Positions 61,667 through 64,000 of a stretch of DNA of 64,000 nt are shown piece by piece. This DNA is from Chitinophaga sancti (GTDB lineage Bacteria > Bacteroidota > Bacteroidia > Chitinophagales > Chitinophagaceae): NCBI RefSeq assembly GCF_034424315.1, contig NZ_CP139972.1, forward strand, positions 5,580,001 to 5,644,000, written 5' to 3'. The position numbers and the translations under genes were made by a program. Below the pieces are notes generated by a model that worked only from the letters and a program-made list of their open reading frames with translations, did no database searches and was not told the DNA's origin. Position 1 is the first letter of the stretch. Every line of letters starts with the position of its first letter.

Positions 61667-62620
61667 TTATACCACAGCTTCTACTACTTTTCTGATCACT
61701 TCGGGCTTGCCCAGGGTATAATAGTGTAATACCGGTACACCGAATTCTTTTAATTCTTTCGACTGCTGAATCAGCCATTCGGCACCTACCAGCTCTACAT
61801 CTTTATCCGTCTTACATTTCAGGATTTCATTGGCCAGATCATTTGGAATATCTACATGGAAGGCTCTTGGCAAAACAGTGAGCTGCTTACGGGTAGTCAT
61901 TGGTTTCAGGCCTGGAATGATGGGAACGGTAATTCCCATTTCACGACATTTTTTGACAAAGTCGAAGAATTTCTGGTTATCAAAAAACATCTGGGTAATG
62001 ATATAATCAGCGCCATTTTCTACTTTCCGCTTCAGGTAACTCATATCTGTGGCGAGATTGGGTGCCTCGAAGTGTTTTTCTGGGTAACCGGCTACGCCTA
62101 TGCAGAATTTAGTTTTTACGCCACCCTGCAGGTCTTCTTCCAGGTACATACCATTGTTCATGTTCACTACCTGGTGCAGTAGTTCGTCTGCATAGCGGTG
62201 CCCATGTGGTTCTGGTTCAAAGGAGGATTCATTTTTGGGTGCATCTCCACGCAGTACCAGTACATTGTCTACACCGAGGAAGTTGAGGTCGATGAGGGCA
62301 TTTTCCGTCTCTTCACGGCTAAAGCCACCACAGATCAGGTGAGGAACAGCATCTACATTATAATGGTTCATTACGGCGGCGCAAATGGCGACGGTACCGG
62401 GTCTTTTACGGATTTCCACCTTTTCGAAGCTGCCGTCAGACCTTTTTTTGAACATGTGCTCACTTCTGTGATAGGTAACGTTGATAAATGCAGGTTTGAA
62501 TGTCATCAGGGGGTCCAGATGATCATATATTGACTCTATGCTCTTTCCTTTTAGTGGGGGAAGAATTTCGAAAGAGATCAGCGTATCCTTTGCCTGTGCG
62601 ATATGTTCTGTTACTTTCAT
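61667..62620 (-). CDS. metF: methylenetetrahydrofolate reductase
   Basis: A 317-residue FAD enzyme reducing 5,10-methylene-THF to 5-methyl-THF for methionine synthesis. The frame opens at 62683; the ATG at 62620 (MKVTEHIAQAKDTLISFEIL) fits the family start. 'SFEILPP', 'FINVTYH', 'PHLICGG', 'VLRGDAPK' and 'ADYIITQMFFDN' carry FAD- and folate-binding residues. The leader is only about 27 nt after its -7 box, so no SAM riboswitch precedes it. Confidence 0.96.
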   Translation of the reverse strand: MKVTEHIAQAKDTLISFEILPPLKGKSIESIYDHLDPLMTFKPAFINVTYHRSEHMFKKRSDGSFEKVEIRKRPGTVAICAAVMNHYNVDAVPHLICGGFSREETENALIDLNFLGVDNVLVLRGDAPKNESSFEPEPHGHRYADELLHQVVNMNNGMYLEEDLQGGVKTKFCIGVAGYPEKHFEAPNLATDMSYLKRKVENGADYIITQMFFDNQKFFDFVKKCREMGITVPIIPGLKPMTTRKQLTVLPRAFHVDIPNDLANEILKCKTDKDVELVGAEWLIQQSKELKEFGVPVLHYYTLGKPEVIRKVVEAVV

Positions 62621-62653
62621 AGCAAGTGGGCTTATTAAATATATGAAGCCAAA

Positions 62654-62661
62654 CAAAAATA
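62654..62661 (-). promoter_or_regulatory. candidate -7 box for metF
   Basis: Minus-strand TATTTTTG, 33 bp before the preferred metF ATG. No -33 box found. Confidence 0.5.
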
Positions 62662-62766
62662 ATGTATCTCTTAGAATTATCATCTAATAATTATCGAATA
62701 GTCCGAATATTTACAAACCTTTGTGCGAGATTCGTAGATAAAAGCACAGGGCAGAATTACCCGGCA

Positions 62767-62795
62767 TTGAAAGCTGAAGTAAATGCTTATTTTTG
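62767..62795 (+). promoter_or_regulatory. lptB promoter
   Basis: TTG (62767-62769), an 18-bp spacer and TATTTTTG (62788-62795), a full Bacteroidota-type promoter 14 bp before the preferred lptB ATG. It also shows that the upstream in-frame ATG at 62783 cannot be the start. Confidence 0.65.
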
Positions 62796-62809
62796 CTAAG
62801 TTTCAACAT

Positions 62810-63574
62810 ATGGCATTAAAAATACATACAGATAAACTGGTAAAGCGCTACGGTCAGCGAACTGTGGCCAATGAGGTTTCTGTAGAGGTAACTCAGGGAG
62901 AGATCGTTGGATTGCTGGGCCCGAATGGTGCCGGTAAGACGACTACATTTTACATGGTAGTAGGCCTGATCAAGCCGGACGACGGACAGGTATTTCTGGA
63001 CGAAGTAAATATCACCAAGCTACCTATGTACAAGCGGGCCAAGATGGGGATTGGTTATCTTCCCCAGGAGGCATCTGTGTTCCGTAAGTTGAGTGTGGAA
63101 GACAATATCGCTGCGGTATTGGAGATGACTAATCTGAAGAGGGCTGAACAGAAAGAGAAGCTGGAGAGTCTGCTGGAAGAGTTTCGTCTTACCCATGTGC
63201 GTAAGAGCCCGGGGGATGTATTGAGTGGTGGTGAGCGCAGACGTACAGAAATTGCCCGTGCACTGGCGGTAGATCCCAAATTTATATTACTGGATGAACC
63301 ATTTGCAGGTATTGACCCTATTGCTGTAGAAGACATCCAATCTATCGTAGCCCGCCTAAAATATAAGAACATTGGTATCCTGATCACTGACCACAACGTG
63401 CAGGAGACATTGTCTATTACTGACCGCGCATATCTGCTGTTTGAAGGGAAAATATTGAAAGCCGGAACCGCCGAAGAATTAGCTGCAGATGAACAGGTTA
63501 GGAAAGTGTATCTTGGACAGAATTTTATTTTACGTCGTAAAAATTACCTGGACGAAGCAGCTAAGAAACAATAA
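62810..63574 (+). CDS. lptB: LPS export ABC transporter ATPase LptB
   Basis: A 254-residue ATPase energising lipopolysaccharide extraction by LptFGC. Walker A '[14 protein letters not shown]', Q-loop '[12 protein letters not shown]' (typical of LptB), signature '[15 protein letters not shown]', Walker B '[13 protein letters not shown]' and H-loop '[10 protein letters not shown]' are present. The ATG at 62810 is chosen over one at 62783 that would overlap the promoter. An auxin-GH3-like gene follows 30 bp downstream. Confidence 0.94.
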   Translation: MALKIHTDKLVKRYGQRTVANEVSVEVTQGEIVGLLGPNGAGKTTTFYMVVGLIKPDDGQVFLDEVNITKLPMYKRAKMGIGYLPQEASVFRKLSVEDNIAAVLEMTNLKRAEQKEKLESLLEEFRLTHVRKSPGDVLSGGERRRTEIARALAVDPKFILLDEPFAGIDPIAVEDIQSIVARLKYKNIGILITDHNVQETLSITDRAYLLFEGKILKAGTAEELAADEQVRKVYLGQNFILRRKNYLDEAAKKQ

Positions 63575-63604
63575 CTACAACTACTCCGTTCCTACCATCC
63601 TATT

Positions 63605-64000
63605 ATGAGAATATTAAGTCCTGCAATATCACAACTGGCGCGTTTGCGCATGGGGCGCATAGAGTATTTTATGCAGTATCCCCTGCAGGTGCAGCAGCAG
63701 GTATTCCAAAACCTACTTAGTGCCGCTCAGTATACTGAGTTTGGTAAGCAATATGGATTCTCCCAGATCTATAAGATTGAAGAGTTTAAACAAAGGGTAC
63801 CTATTCACAATTACGATACCCTGAAACCATATATACAGCGTACCATGGAAGGCCAGCAAAACATTCTGTGGAATACACCCATTAAATGGTTTGCCAAATC
63901 CAGCGGTACCACTGCCGATAAGAGCAAGTTCATTCCTGTATCTGTAGAAAGCCTGGATGAATGTCACTATCGGGCAGGTCGCGATGTACTTTCTCTATAT
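63605..64000 (+). CDS. GH3 auxin-responsive-promoter family protein, N-terminal part
   Basis: The first 132 codons of a gene running off the right edge. 'IEYFMQYPLQVQQQVFQNLL', 'YTEFGKQYGF' and 'RVPIHNYDTLKPYIQRTMEG' match the plant-GH3-like acyl-adenylate family found in many Bacteroidota. The ANL-type phosphate-binding loop 'AKSSGTTADKSKFIPV' is present, so acyl or amino acid adenylation is expected; the substrate is unknown. The ATG at 63605 follows lptB closely, suggesting co-transcription. Confidence 0.88.
   Translation, partial: MRILSPAISQLARLRMGRIEYFMQYPLQVQQQVFQNLLSAAQYTEFGKQYGFSQIYKIEEFKQRVPIHNYDTLKPYIQRTMEGQQNILWNTPIKWFAKSSGTTADKSKFIPVSVESLDECHYRAGRDVLSLY

Noticed and set aside
62621..62780. 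SAM riboswitch upstream of metF
   Set aside because: The -7 box lies only 33 bp before the start, leaving a leader too short for a riboswitch, and no conserved stems were seen.

Overview
The window looks like chromosomal DNA of a Bacteroidota member, most likely Chitinophagaceae and close to Chitinophaga. The evidence is the family content (DUF4836, DUF3857, DUF2891, S46 peptidase, PorT-like barrels, Tat-leader Gfo/Idh/MocA proteins, a GH3/beta-lactamase fusion, an auxin-GH3-like protein), weak Shine-Dalgarno signals, and repeated TAnnTTTG -7 promoter boxes typical of the Bacteroidota primary sigma factor. The genus is inferred from memory of gene families, not from a search. No tRNA, rRNA, prophage or CRISPR array was seen. 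One mobile element is present, a group II intron.

Layout. 1-10 kb: start of a TPP-dependent E1 dehydrogenase, a small holin-like membrane protein, then secreted or Tat-leader sugar-metabolism proteins (Hyi-like isomerase, FGE-fold protein, two Gfo/Idh/MocA oxidoreductases), a PBP4-type DD-carboxypeptidase followed by six 70-bp tandem repeats, a carboxypeptidase-regulatory-domain lipoprotein and an FGGY gluconate kinase. 10-14 kb: a group II intron with class C features, inserted just behind the gluconate kinase terminator and abutting the 3' end of mutL. 14-24.6 kb: msrB, YciI, a DUF4836 lipoprotein, an ABC ATPase/permease pair, a Dabb protein, DUF3857, DUF2891, a geranylgeranyl-reductase-like flavoprotein and YbaB. 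24.6-34 kb: a large hairpin, several lipoproteins, obgE, adk and the GH3/beta-lactamase fusion.

34-49 kb: heme A synthase, a membrane-anchored patatin, typA, an AlkB-type dioxygenase, a META protein, a VOC protein, an AraC regulator, a DPP7-type S46 peptidase, rnhB, rpoN, a PAP2-like membrane protein and recA. 49-57 kb is a long minus-strand block: M28 peptidase, cysS, two endonuclease/exonuclease/phosphatase-fold paralogues, an apparently inactive rhomboid, an active-looking rhomboid and rlmD. 57-64 kb: a TlpA-like thioredoxin, three tandem PorT-like barrels, metF, lptB and the start of an auxin-GH3-like adenylating protein.

Most of the window is housekeeping and cell-envelope biology. The features most worth a second look are the 70-bp tandem hairpin array after dacB, the group II intron that separates mutL from a shared terminator, the roughly 145-nt nested hairpin after YbaB, the rhomboid/pseudo-rhomboid pair, the two EEP paralogues with opposite active-site substitutions, and a terminator followed by a promoter that resets the start of one of those paralogues. 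No clearly novel multi-gene system was found.
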